DNA of 64,000 nt, taken from positions 110,976-174,975 of the forward strand of contig DS999232.1 in the NCBI GenBank assembly GCA_000156295.1, read 5' to 3'. This document shows, piece after piece, positions 19,047-27,316 of the stretch; positions within the stretch are counted from its first letter, which is position 1, and each line of letters opens with the position of its first letter. The DNA is from a marine gamma proteobacterium HTCC2148 (GTDB lineage: Bacteria; Pseudomonadota; Gammaproteobacteria; Pseudomonadales; Halieaceae). The notes beneath the pieces were generated by a model that saw only the letters and a list, made by a program, of their open reading frames with translations, was not told where the DNA came from and did no database searches. The position numbers were made by a program, and so were the translations under genes.

Positions 19047-21309
19047 GTTCGGTGTCAATGTCCGCGACCTGGTGGCGTTTTGCCATCGCAGTGGTGACAT
19101 AGATCATCGTTATACACCCTCGCCCAGTGCTGAACAGGGTATAGAGGGTCACGGCCGAATCTATCGCAGACGCCCAGAGTCCTACCAGCGAGAGTACCCT
19201 GTGAATTTTGTTCACTGTGAGCAGGGAATCAATTTGCACTTGCGTGGCCGGGCTGATGGGGTCGATCTCGCCCGGGGACTTGTCGAAGAGATCAAGACCT
19301 GCCGGGTAGATGCGGCAAGCATCCCTGCTGCAGTCAAGGAGTTACATTACTCGCAGGCGCGCATCTATGCCGCCCTGGTGGCTATCCAACATGATTTAGA
19401 TTGCCTGGAAGTGCGGCTTACCTGGCTTAATATCGATAGCGATGAAGAGTTCAATATGTCTCGGAACTATGACCGGGCGGAACTGCACACCTACCTGCTT
19501 GAGACCCTGGCTTTATTTTCAGATTGGCTTTCGCTACTGGCCAGCGAGAGAAACAGCAGACAGCGTAGCCTTGAAAGCCTCAAGTTTCCGCACGGGCAGT
19601 TTCGCTCGGGTCAGAGAGACATAGCTGAACTTGTTTACAAGTGTGTGGATCAGGGTGGCGAGCTGATGGTGGAAGCTCCCACTGGTATCGGCAAGACAGC
19701 TGCGGTGCTGTATCCAGCGCTCAAGGCTATGGCGTCTCAGAAGCATGAAGCTATCGTATTTGTGACTTCGCGAACGGTCGGGCGCCGCACTGCAGAGGAT
19801 TGCCTGAGTTTAATGAGCGAGCGTGGATTGCAGCTTTGTAGCCTCAGCCTCACTGCTAAAGAGTCGATTTGTTTCTCTCCGGGCAAAGCGTGTCACGGCG
19901 ATGATTGTCCCTTTGCAAAAGGGTATTACGACCGTTTGCCCGCGGCGATGACCGAGGCCGTGCAGGACGGAATTCTGCGGCGGCAAGAGATAGAGTCCAT
20001 AGCGAGACGGCACGAGGTGTGTCCCTATCAATTAGCGATAGATTTAATGCCCTGGGTCGATGTTCTTATTGCTGACGCGCATTATGTATTCAGTTTTTAT
20101 GCGGGCGTTGGTCGCATGATGGAGCAAGACCAGCGGCGCTGGACCGTGTTGGTTGACGAGGCGCACAATCTGCCTGAGCGGGCCAGGGGAATGTATAGCG
20201 GCCAGTTGGGTAAGGCTGAACTGATGCGCGTAAAAAAAGTATCTTCCCCGGTGGTAAAGCGCTCTCTAGAGAAAGTGAATCGCGCCATGCTCGCTTTACA
20301 AAAGCAAGACTGGCCGGACCAAGACCTGCGGTGTAGCTTGCCCGTCACCTTAATTAACAGTCTTGGAGATTTCGTCGCTGCCGTGGGTGTGGCCATGGCG
20401 GACGACGTGCGCTTTGCACCGCATAATCCGCAGTTGATGAACTTTTATTTTGCAGTGCTGCAATGGCTGCGTATTGCAGAGCACTGGGGTGATGAGTATC
20501 GATTGGAATTGCTGCGGGGGGAGGGTCCACAAGGCTTGCTGCTGAGATTGAATTGCCTTGACCCGTCACGCCTGTTGTCCAACAGTCACAAGAGGTCACA
20601 TGCTCTGGTGGTGTTTTCTGCCACGCTATCGCCACAGTCCTGGATGGGGCAGCTGCTGGGTCTGAATGAGACGGCTGTTTACAGACGCATGACGTCGCCT
20701 TTCGAGCCTGCTCAGTTGGACGTGGTAGTGGAAACCGCCATTGACACTCGCTATCGCCAGCGGGAGGCCAGTGCGCCGCAGCTTGCTGAGCGCTTGTCGG
20801 CTTTTTTGGCGGAAGCGAAAGGCAATAGCATTATTTATTTTCCATCATATCGTTACCTCCGTACTGCCCTTGAGCTCATGCAGGGCAGTGGCTCATCTTT
20901 GCCAGATCGGCTACTTTGGCAGCAGCATCCAGAGCAGACGGAGGCTGACCGCGCTAGTCTCTTTACGGCTTTGGAACGGCATCGTCATGTTGTGGCCTTC
21001 TGTATTTTAGGTGGCGTTTTTTCTGAGGGGATCGACCTGCCCGGGGCTCTGCTCACCAATGTTGCGATCGTCGGTGTAGGGCTGCCCCAGGTGGGGGCAG
21101 AGCGCGAGCAACTGCGGCAGTGGTACCAGGAGGTGTACGGGCAGGGCTTCGAATATGCCTATTTATACCCAGCGATGCAAAAGGTTGACCAGGCCCTGGG
21201 GCGGGTGGTGCGTACAGACACTGATCGAGGCAGCGCTTTGTTGATCGATAATCGCTACGGGTGGCCGGCCTACCGCGAATTACTGCCTCCCTGGTGGTCT
21301 TACAGGTAG
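19039..21309 (+). CDS. PD-(D/E)XK nuclease-like and DinG/XPD-type helicase fusion
   Basis: A 756-aa protein starting at ATG 19039, inside the end of the FAN1 gene. N-terminal about 1-170: a Cas4/RecB-like PD-(D/E)XK region with RGRADGVD, LVEEIKT and a HYSQARIYAAL segment resembling the RecB-family motif. Then a superfamily 2 DinG/XPD helicase: Walker A EAPTGIGKT, four spaced cysteines (ICF, ACH, DCPF, VCPY) as in XPD iron-sulfur helicases, a DEAH box (VDEAHNLPERARG) and motif VI QALGRVVRTDTDRG. Expected to unwind DNA 5'-3' and possibly cut it. The overlap with FAN1 implies a joint role in repair of crosslinked or flapped DNA (inference). No function is known to me for this exact fusion. Confidence 0.9.
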   Translation: MLEFGVNVRDLVAFCHRSGDIDHRYTPSPSAEQGIEGHGRIYRRRPESYQREYPVNFVHCEQGINLHLRGRADGVDLARGLVEEIKTCRVDAASIPAAVKELHYSQARIYAALVAIQHDLDCLEVRLTWLNIDSDEEFNMSRNYDRAELHTYLLETLALFSDWLSLLASERNSRQRSLESLKFPHGQFRSGQRDIAELVYKCVDQGGELMVEAPTGIGKTAAVLYPALKAMASQKHEAIVFVTSRTVGRRTAEDCLSLMSERGLQLCSLSLTAKESICFSPGKACHGDDCPFAKGYYDRLPAAMTEAVQDGILRRQEIESIARRHEVCPYQLAIDLMPWVDVLIADAHYVFSFYAGVGRMMEQDQRRWTVLVDEAHNLPERARGMYSGQLGKAELMRVKKVSSPVVKRSLEKVNRAMLALQKQDWPDQDLRCSLPVTLINSLGDFVAAVGVAMADDVRFAPHNPQLMNFYFAVLQWLRIAEHWGDEYRLELLRGEGPQGLLLRLNCLDPSRLLSNSHKRSHALVVFSATLSPQSWMGQLLGLNETAVYRRMTSPFEPAQLDVVVETAIDTRYRQREASAPQLAERLSAFLAEAKGNSIIYFPSYRYLRTALELMQGSGSSLPDRLLWQQHPEQTEADRASLFTALERHRHVVAFCILGGVFSEGIDLPGALLTNVAIVGVGLPQVGAEREQLRQWYQEVYGQGFEYAYLYPAMQKVDQALGRVVRTDTDRGSALLIDNRYGWPAYRELLPPWWSYR

Positions 21310-21624
21310 CGGGTGGCCCAGCGAGGCGCTGCTATTAGGCGATTTGGTCTATATTTTTGGGCTCTCTCGCCATTGTTTGAGGCTGCGAAGTCCGTAAATT
21401 AGCCAGTCCTCTGCGAATTGGTTAGAGTTTGTGGTCGCTATGACAGACTGCTTTCGAATTCAGCTGGTGAATATTGGTCATTACCACGAGACCAAAGGCA
21501 CTGTGCTAGAGTGACTGCCCATTTCAGTGGGGTGACAGGGGTATGGGTCCGCAAGAGGCCAGCTCAACAAGTGCCGATTCTCGGTCGATAAGAAACACAC
21601 AAGCAACGGGGAGCTAGAACCGTT
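21310..21624. other. Intergenic region before pntAA
   Basis: 315 bp with no convincing gene, RNA or terminator. AT-rich patches near 21345 and the TGCTAGAGT at 21502-21510 could be -10 elements, but neither has a matching -35. It presumably holds the pnt promoter. Confidence 0.4.
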
Positions 21625-22767
21625 ATGCGCATCGCAATACCCAGGGAAACACATCCGGGAGAAAACCGGGTGCCTATTATTCCAGACGTCGCCAAGAAAT
21701 TGGTACGTATGGGAGCCGAACTGGTCATCGAATCTGGCATGGGAACCGGCTCCGGTTTCACCGACGCAGAGTACACCGACGTCGGGGCCACGCTATCCAG
21801 TGACCGTAATGAACTTTTTTCCAGTGCTGACGTGTTGCTGCGTCTGCGTAAGCCTGAACTATCAGAAATTGCCCTGATGAAGCGCGGCTGCATCCATATA
21901 AGCTATCTGGACCCTTTTAATGAGCATGCGCTCGTGAATGCGTTCAAGGAAGCAGGCGTCACCGCTATCAGCATGGAGATGATTCCACGCACCACCCGCA
22001 GCCAGAAGATGGATGCGCTGAGTTCCCAGGCCAACCTGGCCGGGTACCAGATGGTGATGGAGGCCGCGATGGCTTTGCCACGTATCTTCCCAATGATGAT
22101 GACGCCGGCTGGCACATTGAAGCCTGCTAACGTGTTTGTTATTGGTGCAGGCGTTGCTGGCCTGCAGGCAATCGCGACCGCCAAACGGCTGGGCGCCAGG
22201 GTGACGGCCTTCGACACTCGGCCAGTGGTTGCTGAGCAAGTGCAATCCCTGGGGGGCAAGTTCCTGGAGATAGATCTGGGTGAAACCGGTGAGACTGCCG
22301 ACGGCTACGCCAAAGAGTTAACACCGGAGCAGGTCGATATCCAGCGCCAGGCGCAGAAGGATGTGATCGCCAAATCTGACGTGGTGATTACTACAGCGCA
22401 GGTATTTGGTCGCAAACCCCCGGTGCTGGTGACCCAAGATATGGTTGAAGGCATGGCTCCAGGATCTGTGATCGTGGACATGGCTGCCGAAACCGGCGGC
22501 AATGTAGAGGGCTCCGTACCCAATGAAACAGTTGAATGGTCCGGCGTTACTATTATCGGTAAAGGTAACCTCGCTGGCGAAGTCGCCAGAGATGCCAGCC
22601 AAATGTATTCTTCCAACCTGTTTAATCTGGTAGAAGATAACTGGTGCGAAGATAAGCACCTGTTTGTGGTGGATTTCGAAGACGATATTCTGCCCGGCTG
22701 CATTATTACCCACGGTGGTGAAATTACGCACGACACCATTAAAAACATCGTCGAAGGGGGAGCATAA
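21625..22767 (+). CDS. pntAA: NAD(P) transhydrogenase subunit alpha part 1 (NAD-binding)
   Basis: Soluble NAD(H)-binding component (domain I) of the proton-translocating transhydrogenase, which makes NADPH from NADH using the proton gradient. 380 aa, similar to alanine dehydrogenase. Visible are the N-terminal MRIAIPRETHPGENRV motif, the RSQKMDALSSQANLAGY motif (125-141) and the nucleotide loop GAGVAG (174-179). The alpha chain is split here: the membrane part is a separate gene 2 bp downstream, as in Rhodospirillum rubrum, and unlike the fused E. coli PntA. GGGGAG precedes the ATG. Confidence 0.96.
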   Translation: MRIAIPRETHPGENRVPIIPDVAKKLVRMGAELVIESGMGTGSGFTDAEYTDVGATLSSDRNELFSSADVLLRLRKPELSEIALMKRGCIHISYLDPFNEHALVNAFKEAGVTAISMEMIPRTTRSQKMDALSSQANLAGYQMVMEAAMALPRIFPMMMTPAGTLKPANVFVIGAGVAGLQAIATAKRLGARVTAFDTRPVVAEQVQSLGGKFLEIDLGETGETADGYAKELTPEQVDIQRQAQKDVIAKSDVVITTAQVFGRKPPVLVTQDMVEGMAPGSVIVDMAAETGGNVEGSVPNETVEWSGVTIIGKGNLAGEVARDASQMYSSNLFNLVEDNWCEDKHLFVVDFEDDILPGCIITHGGEITHDTIKNIVEGGA

Positions 22768-22769
22768 TA

Positions 22770-23057
22770 ATGATACCCGCAGAAGTATTCCTGACATTTA
22801 TTTTAATGCTCACTATCTTCCTGGGCTTTGAGTTGATCAACAAGGTGCCTGCCACCTTGCACACGCCCTTGATGTCTGGCGCGAACGCAATTTCTGGTAT
22901 TACGGTGGTGGGTGCTATCAGCCTTGCCGGTACTGGTGAACAGGACCTGGCGAATTGGTTGGGTGCAGGCGCTGTGGCGTTGGCTTCCATTAATGTTGTG
23001 GGTGGCTATATGGTCACCGATCGCATGCTCTCCATGTTTAAAAAGAAGGAGGGCTAA
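22770..23057 (+). CDS. pntAB: NAD(P) transhydrogenase subunit alpha part 2 (membrane)
   Basis: A 95-aa membrane subunit with three hydrophobic helices, carrying part of domain II, the proton channel. Residues such as GFELINKVPATLHTPLMSG and NAISGITVVGAI match the C-terminal membrane part of fused PntA proteins. It sits between pntAA (2-bp gap) and pntB (6-bp gap) in a three-gene operon. Confidence 0.95.
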   Translation: MIPAEVFLTFILMLTIFLGFELINKVPATLHTPLMSGANAISGITVVGAISLAGTGEQDLANWLGAGAVALASINVVGGYMVTDRMLSMFKKKEG

Positions 23058-23063
23058 GCCGAA

Positions 23064-24416
23064 ATGGATATTTTGATTCAATTTGCCTACATCGTTTCTG
23101 GTGGCCTGTTCATTTTCGGCCTGAAGCAATTGGGTTCGCCGGCGACTGCACGTCGCGGCAACATGATTTCCGCCACAGCCATGCTGGTTGCCATCGTAGC
23201 GGCCCTGCTTGACCAGGGTATTGTTGACTTCCAGTTCATCGTGATCGGCTTCGTTGTCGGCGGTGCTGTTGGCGCAGCAGCTGCGCGTTTGGTTCAAATG
23301 ACGTCGATGCCCGAGATGGTCGCGTTATTCAACGGTTTTGGGGGCATGGCTTCCTTACTGGTGGGCTGGGCGGCGTTATCACCGGAGGCTGGAACGTTCA
23401 CCCTGGTAACCATTATCCTGTCGATTCTCATTGGTGGAATGACCTTCACTGGCTCCCTGATTGCTTACGGTAAGCTCTCCGAGACTATCGGCTCTGGAGC
23501 TGTCCAATTCAGCGGACAGCAGGTGGTCAACAGCCTGATCGTGCTGGGTATTCTTGGCGGATCGGTCATGTTTTGCATGAACCCGGGTAATGATCTCTGG
23601 TTGTTCGTCGTGATCGGCCTGGCACTGGTCTTTGGCATCATGGCAGTAATTCCGATCGGTGGCGCTGATATGCCTGTCGTAATCTCACTGCTGAACTCTT
23701 ATTCGGGACTTGCGGCCTGTGCCGCAGGCTTTGCGGTGGATAACAATATCCTGATCGTCGCCGGCGCACTGGTGGGTGCTTCTGGCATCATTCTGACCCA
23801 AATTATGTGTAAGGCGATGAACCGTTCCCTGTCTAACGTGTTGTTCTCCGGCTTCGGTAGCGGTAAGCAGGACACCACCGAAGTGGAGGGCGAGATCAAG
23901 CCTATCTCCGTGGACGATGCTTACTATGTACTGGAAGCGGCGAGCAACGTTGCCATTATCCCTGGCTATGGTATGGCAGTGGCCCAGGCCCAGCATGTGG
24001 TGAAGGAGTTGACTGAACTATTGGAACAAAACGGTGCTGAGGTTAACTTCGGCATTCATCCGGTTGCCGGTCGTATGCCCGGACACATGAACGTGCTGTT
24101 AGCCGAGGCCGATGTTCCCTATGACCAACTGCTGGAAATGGATGACATCAACCCGCGCATGGAAAATGTCGATGTGGCTATTGTTATCGGTGCCAACGAC
24201 GTGGTTAACCCGGCCGCCCGTGAAAATGAAGGCAGCCCGATCTATGGCATGCCGGTAATCAACGTGGACAATGCACGTACTGTGTTTGTGCTCAAGCGCT
24301 CTATGGCTTCTGGTTTTGCCGGCATTGAGAACCCACTGTTTTACAAGGACAACACGCGAATGTTGTTCGGTGATGCAAAAGAGTCGATTGGTGGATTAAT
24401 CAGGGAATTCAGCTGA
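23064..24416 (+). CDS. pntB: NAD(P) transhydrogenase subunit beta
   Basis: A 450-aa subunit. The N-terminal two thirds hold eight or nine membrane helices (rest of the proton channel), and the C-terminal 175 residues hold the NADP(H)-binding domain III. Motifs: PGYGMAVAQAQH, GRMPGHMNVLLAEADVPYD, IGANDVVNPAAREN and VFVLKRSMASGFAGI near the end. It completes the pnt operon, which ends in a strong terminator 18 bp after the stop. Confidence 0.97.
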   Translation: MDILIQFAYIVSGGLFIFGLKQLGSPATARRGNMISATAMLVAIVAALLDQGIVDFQFIVIGFVVGGAVGAAAARLVQMTSMPEMVALFNGFGGMASLLVGWAALSPEAGTFTLVTIILSILIGGMTFTGSLIAYGKLSETIGSGAVQFSGQQVVNSLIVLGILGGSVMFCMNPGNDLWLFVVIGLALVFGIMAVIPIGGADMPVVISLLNSYSGLAACAAGFAVDNNILIVAGALVGASGIILTQIMCKAMNRSLSNVLFSGFGSGKQDTTEVEGEIKPISVDDAYYVLEAASNVAIIPGYGMAVAQAQHVVKELTELLEQNGAEVNFGIHPVAGRMPGHMNVLLAEADVPYDQLLEMDDINPRMENVDVAIVIGANDVVNPAARENEGSPIYGMPVINVDNARTVFVLKRSMASGFAGIENPLFYKDNTRMLFGDAKESIGGLIREFS

Positions 24417-24433
24417 TCAATGCAGTAAATTCG

Positions 24434-24466
24434 AAAACGCCGGCCTAGTGTCGGCGTTTTTGTTTT
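24434..24466 (+). terminator. Rho-independent terminator of the pnt operon
   Basis: AAAACGCCG pairs with CGGCGTTTT (24434-24442 and 24452-24460), and a G-U and a G-C pair extend the stem inward to a 5-base loop. A TTTTTG-TTTTT tract follows. It lies directly after pntB. Confidence 0.92.
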
Positions 24467-24638
24467 TGTGACTTTTAGTTGAAGGGCTCTTGCCGCATTG
24501 GTAGCTCATCCTGGCTGGTTCATCAATTTACGCTAAAGTCGCTTGCGCCCATTTAATGCGCGAAATCAATGCTTGTAAGGCTTGGACCCTATAGGCTGGG
24601 CACCTATTCTGAGGGTACGAAAGATAAGGAGTGTGCTC

Positions 24639-25556
24639 ATGCCAACTGCCACTAAAGCCGCGACGGAAAAACCTGTGGCAAAGAAAAAATCACCAGAGCA
24701 ACCACTGATGAAGGCACTGCGCGCCGAGCATAGGCATATTGCCACTGTTATGCAGCTGTTTTCTGACCAATTACAGGGGATTGAAGCTGGCGAATCAGTG
24801 GATGCTCACGTGGTGTTTGAGGTGATGGATTACATGGCTACCTGGCCCGATCGCTACCATCATCCCCGGGAAGACCTGATCTACAGCAGGGTCGCAGAAC
24901 TGGACAAGAAAGCCGCAGACGACGTAGATACTTTACAACGCGATCATGACTTTACTGCCAGGCGCGGGCAGGAGTTGCTCAAGGACATTGAGCGCTGGCG
25001 TGAGGGAGAAGTGAAAGGAGCCACCCTGGCCAGGGCAGGTCGGGAGTATATCGGCCACATGTATGAGCACATGAACGTGGAAGAAAAAGTGGTTTTCCCC
25101 CATATCGAATCGGTGCTGTCCCTGGAGGACTGGCGCGAATTGTCTGAAGACGACGAGCTGCGCGCAGTTTCCATGCCGGTGTTCGGTCCTCGTGTGCAGC
25201 GCGAATTTCGCAACATGAGCCGCCGTCTGCGCCGTGGAGTTCGCCGTCGGGTAGAGCGGGGCGTAGTTCAGGAGTGGGTCGGTATAGAGGCCCTGATGGA
25301 GTCTTTGGAAGTCGTGTCACTGGCCTATGAAACTGCCCGTGAAACGGCTGGCGATCATCTGCGTACAGCGCTTGATGATTCCCGAGAGAAGTTCAGGGAG
25401 TCGCCTATCAGTGCGCCAGTCCAATGCACTCTCAACAACATGAAACTGGGTTACCAGTTAATTGAAGACATGATTGATATTTCTCGTGAGACTATTGACG
25501 ACCTGCAGCGAGTGAATGGTGATCGCAAGATGCGGGTGGGTCGTTTCAACAGCTAG
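24639..25556 (+). CDS. Hemerythrin-like HHE-domain protein
   Basis: A 305-aa protein with a Lys/Ala-rich N-terminus and an HHE cation-binding four-helix domain at about 25-170. Candidate iron ligands are His in EHRHIATV, HH in RYHHPREDLIYSR, His in QRDHDFTARR, and His plus Glu in HMYEHMNVEEKVVFPHIE. The C-terminal 130 residues (from about 185) are Arg-rich at first (a RRLRRGVRRRVERG patch) and then helical, with no named domain. ATG 24639 is chosen because AAGGAG (24626-24631) precedes it at ideal spacing; an upstream start in the same frame has none. Proteins of this type sense or handle oxygen, NO or iron, but its role is unknown. Its stop shares CTAG with the convergent ABC gene. Confidence 0.85.
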   Translation: MPTATKAATEKPVAKKKSPEQPLMKALRAEHRHIATVMQLFSDQLQGIEAGESVDAHVVFEVMDYMATWPDRYHHPREDLIYSRVAELDKKAADDVDTLQRDHDFTARRGQELLKDIERWREGEVKGATLARAGREYIGHMYEHMNVEEKVVFPHIESVLSLEDWRELSEDDELRAVSMPVFGPRVQREFRNMSRRLRRGVRRRVERGVVQEWVGIEALMESLEVVSLAYETARETAGDHLRTALDDSREKFRESPISAPVQCTLNNMKLGYQLIEDMIDISRETIDDLQRVNGDRKMRVGRFNS

Positions 25557-27316
25557 CTGAGGTCTTTTTCATCCTTGAACTGCAAACGCGCCAGTCGTTG
25601 GTAAAGCTCGCAGGTTTGCAGCAGTTCCTCGTGACTGCCACTGGCAATGAGCTTTCCGTGGTCCATTACTGCGATACAGTCGGCGTGTAATATTGTAGAC
25701 AGGCGATGAGCAATGATCACGGTAGTGCGATTCTGCATCAGTTTTTCCAGGGCCTGCTGCACGTGATATTCGCTCTCTGTATCCAGAGCACTGGTGGCTT
25801 CATCAAGCAGCAGGATTTTAGGGTCGTTGAGAATAGCCCTGGCCAGCGCAATTCGTTGGCGTTGCCCACCTGAAAGTCGGACCCCCTGTTCTCCCAGATG
25901 ACTTGCGTAGCCTTCGGGCAGTTGGTTGATGAACTCATGGGCGTGTGCCGCTTGCGCGGCAGCCTCGATGTCTTCCTGCGCTGCACCGGGTCGACCGTAG
26001 CCAATGTTGTAACTTACGTCGCCGGTAAACAGGGCCGGTTGCTGTGGCACCAGAGCGATGTGCTCTCGAAGTTGTCTGAGACCCAGCTCTCGGATGTTTC
26101 TTCCATCCAGGGTGATACACCCTGATTGCGGATCATAGAAGCGCTGCAGTAATTCGAAAACTGTAGACTTGCCCGCGCCCGAGGGCCCTACCAGGGCCAG
26201 TGAGCGCCCCGCCTCAATGGGCAAGGTGAAATTTTCCAGAGCGGCCACCTCCGGTCGGGTGGGATAGCGAAATGTGACCTTATCCAACGCTAAAGCAGGT
26301 TTTGGGTTATTCCCAGGCAGGCTAAGGTCGCCAGGATCCGCTATCAGGCTGCGGGTGCTAATAAGTTCTACCAGGCGCTCGGCTGCGCCTGCCGCGCGCT
26401 GTAGTTCGCCCCAGACCTCGGAAATGGTAGCGACACCGGACCCAACCATGATGGCGTAGAAAACAAAAGCACCCAGTTCACCGCCGCTCATGCGGCCCGA
26501 TATAACGTCTTGCCCGCCCGTCCACATCATTGCCGACATACCAATAAACATCAGCAGGATGGCCACGCATATCAATAGGGCGCGTTGGCGGATACGGCGA
26601 CGAGCAATGGCAAAAGCGCGCTCAACTTCAGCGGCGAATGCTTCGCTTTCAAACGGTTCGCGGGTGTAACTCTGGACCACCCGGATGTGCTGTATCACTT
26701 CACCTGCATAGCTGCCGACACTGGCGATGCTGTCCTGGCTCTGGTTTGACAGGCGGCGCACGCGTCTTCCGAAGATCAGAATGGGCAGCAGTACCAGTGG
26801 CACTCCCACTGCGATGTACAAGCTGAGTTCAAGGTTGGTGATCACCATCATCACCAGAGCGCCTATCAAGGTCAGGCTGCTGCGCAGAGCCATGCTGAAT
26901 GATGAGCCAATAATAGTTTGCAGGAGCGTAGTATCGGTGGTCAGGCGAGACATGATTTCGCCGGAACGATTTGCTTCAAAATAGCCGGGGTGCAGGCGCA
27001 CGATATTGTCAAAAACCGCTTTGCGAATATCGGCGCTTACCCGTTCTCCCAGCCATGACACAAGGTAGAAACGCAGGAAGGTACCGACAGCGATGGCCGC
27101 GGCAATGCTGAGCATCAGAAAAATGGCGTCCTTCAGATCCGCACTGTCGCCACCAAATCCCTGGTCAATAAGCACCTGTAAGCCTCGACCCATGGCAAGT
27201 GTAGCGGCTGCAGTAAAGAGCAGTGCCAGACTCGCCGCCAGTAACCTTAACTTGTAGGGTCTGAGAAGTTTGATTACCGGTAACAGGGAGCTTATGGCTC
27301 CGTTGGGTTTGCTCAT
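25553..27316 (-). CDS. ABC exporter, fused membrane and ATPase (MsbA-like)
   Basis: A 587-aa half-transporter that would work as a homodimer. Six membrane helices occupy about 15-310 (ABC type-1 exporter fold). The ATPase carries GPSGAGKST (about 378), signature LSGGQRQR (about 480), Walker B ILLLDEATSALD and the H-loop IIAHRLST. The sequence resembles MsbA and bacterial multidrug or lipid exporters, but there is no lpxK or other lipid A gene nearby, so the substrate is not known. The ATG overlaps the stop of the mscS-like gene by 4 bp (ATGA), giving a two-gene operon. Confidence 0.92.
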   Translation of the reverse strand: MSKPNGAISSLLPVIKLLRPYKLRLLAASLALLFTAAATLAMGRGLQVLIDQGFGGDSADLKDAIFLMLSIAAAIAVGTFLRFYLVSWLGERVSADIRKAVFDNIVRLHPGYFEANRSGEIMSRLTTDTTLLQTIIGSSFSMALRSSLTLIGALVMMVITNLELSLYIAVGVPLVLLPILIFGRRVRRLSNQSQDSIASVGSYAGEVIQHIRVVQSYTREPFESEAFAAEVERAFAIARRRIRQRALLICVAILLMFIGMSAMMWTGGQDVISGRMSGGELGAFVFYAIMVGSGVATISEVWGELQRAAGAAERLVELISTRSLIADPGDLSLPGNNPKPALALDKVTFRYPTRPEVAALENFTLPIEAGRSLALVGPSGAGKSTVFELLQRFYDPQSGCITLDGRNIRELGLRQLREHIALVPQQPALFTGDVSYNIGYGRPGAAQEDIEAAAQAAHAHEFINQLPEGYASHLGEQGVRLSGGQRQRIALARAILNDPKILLLDEATSALDTESEYHVQQALEKLMQNRTTVIIAHRLSTILHADCIAVMDHGKLIASGSHEELLQTCELYQRLARLQFKDEKDLS

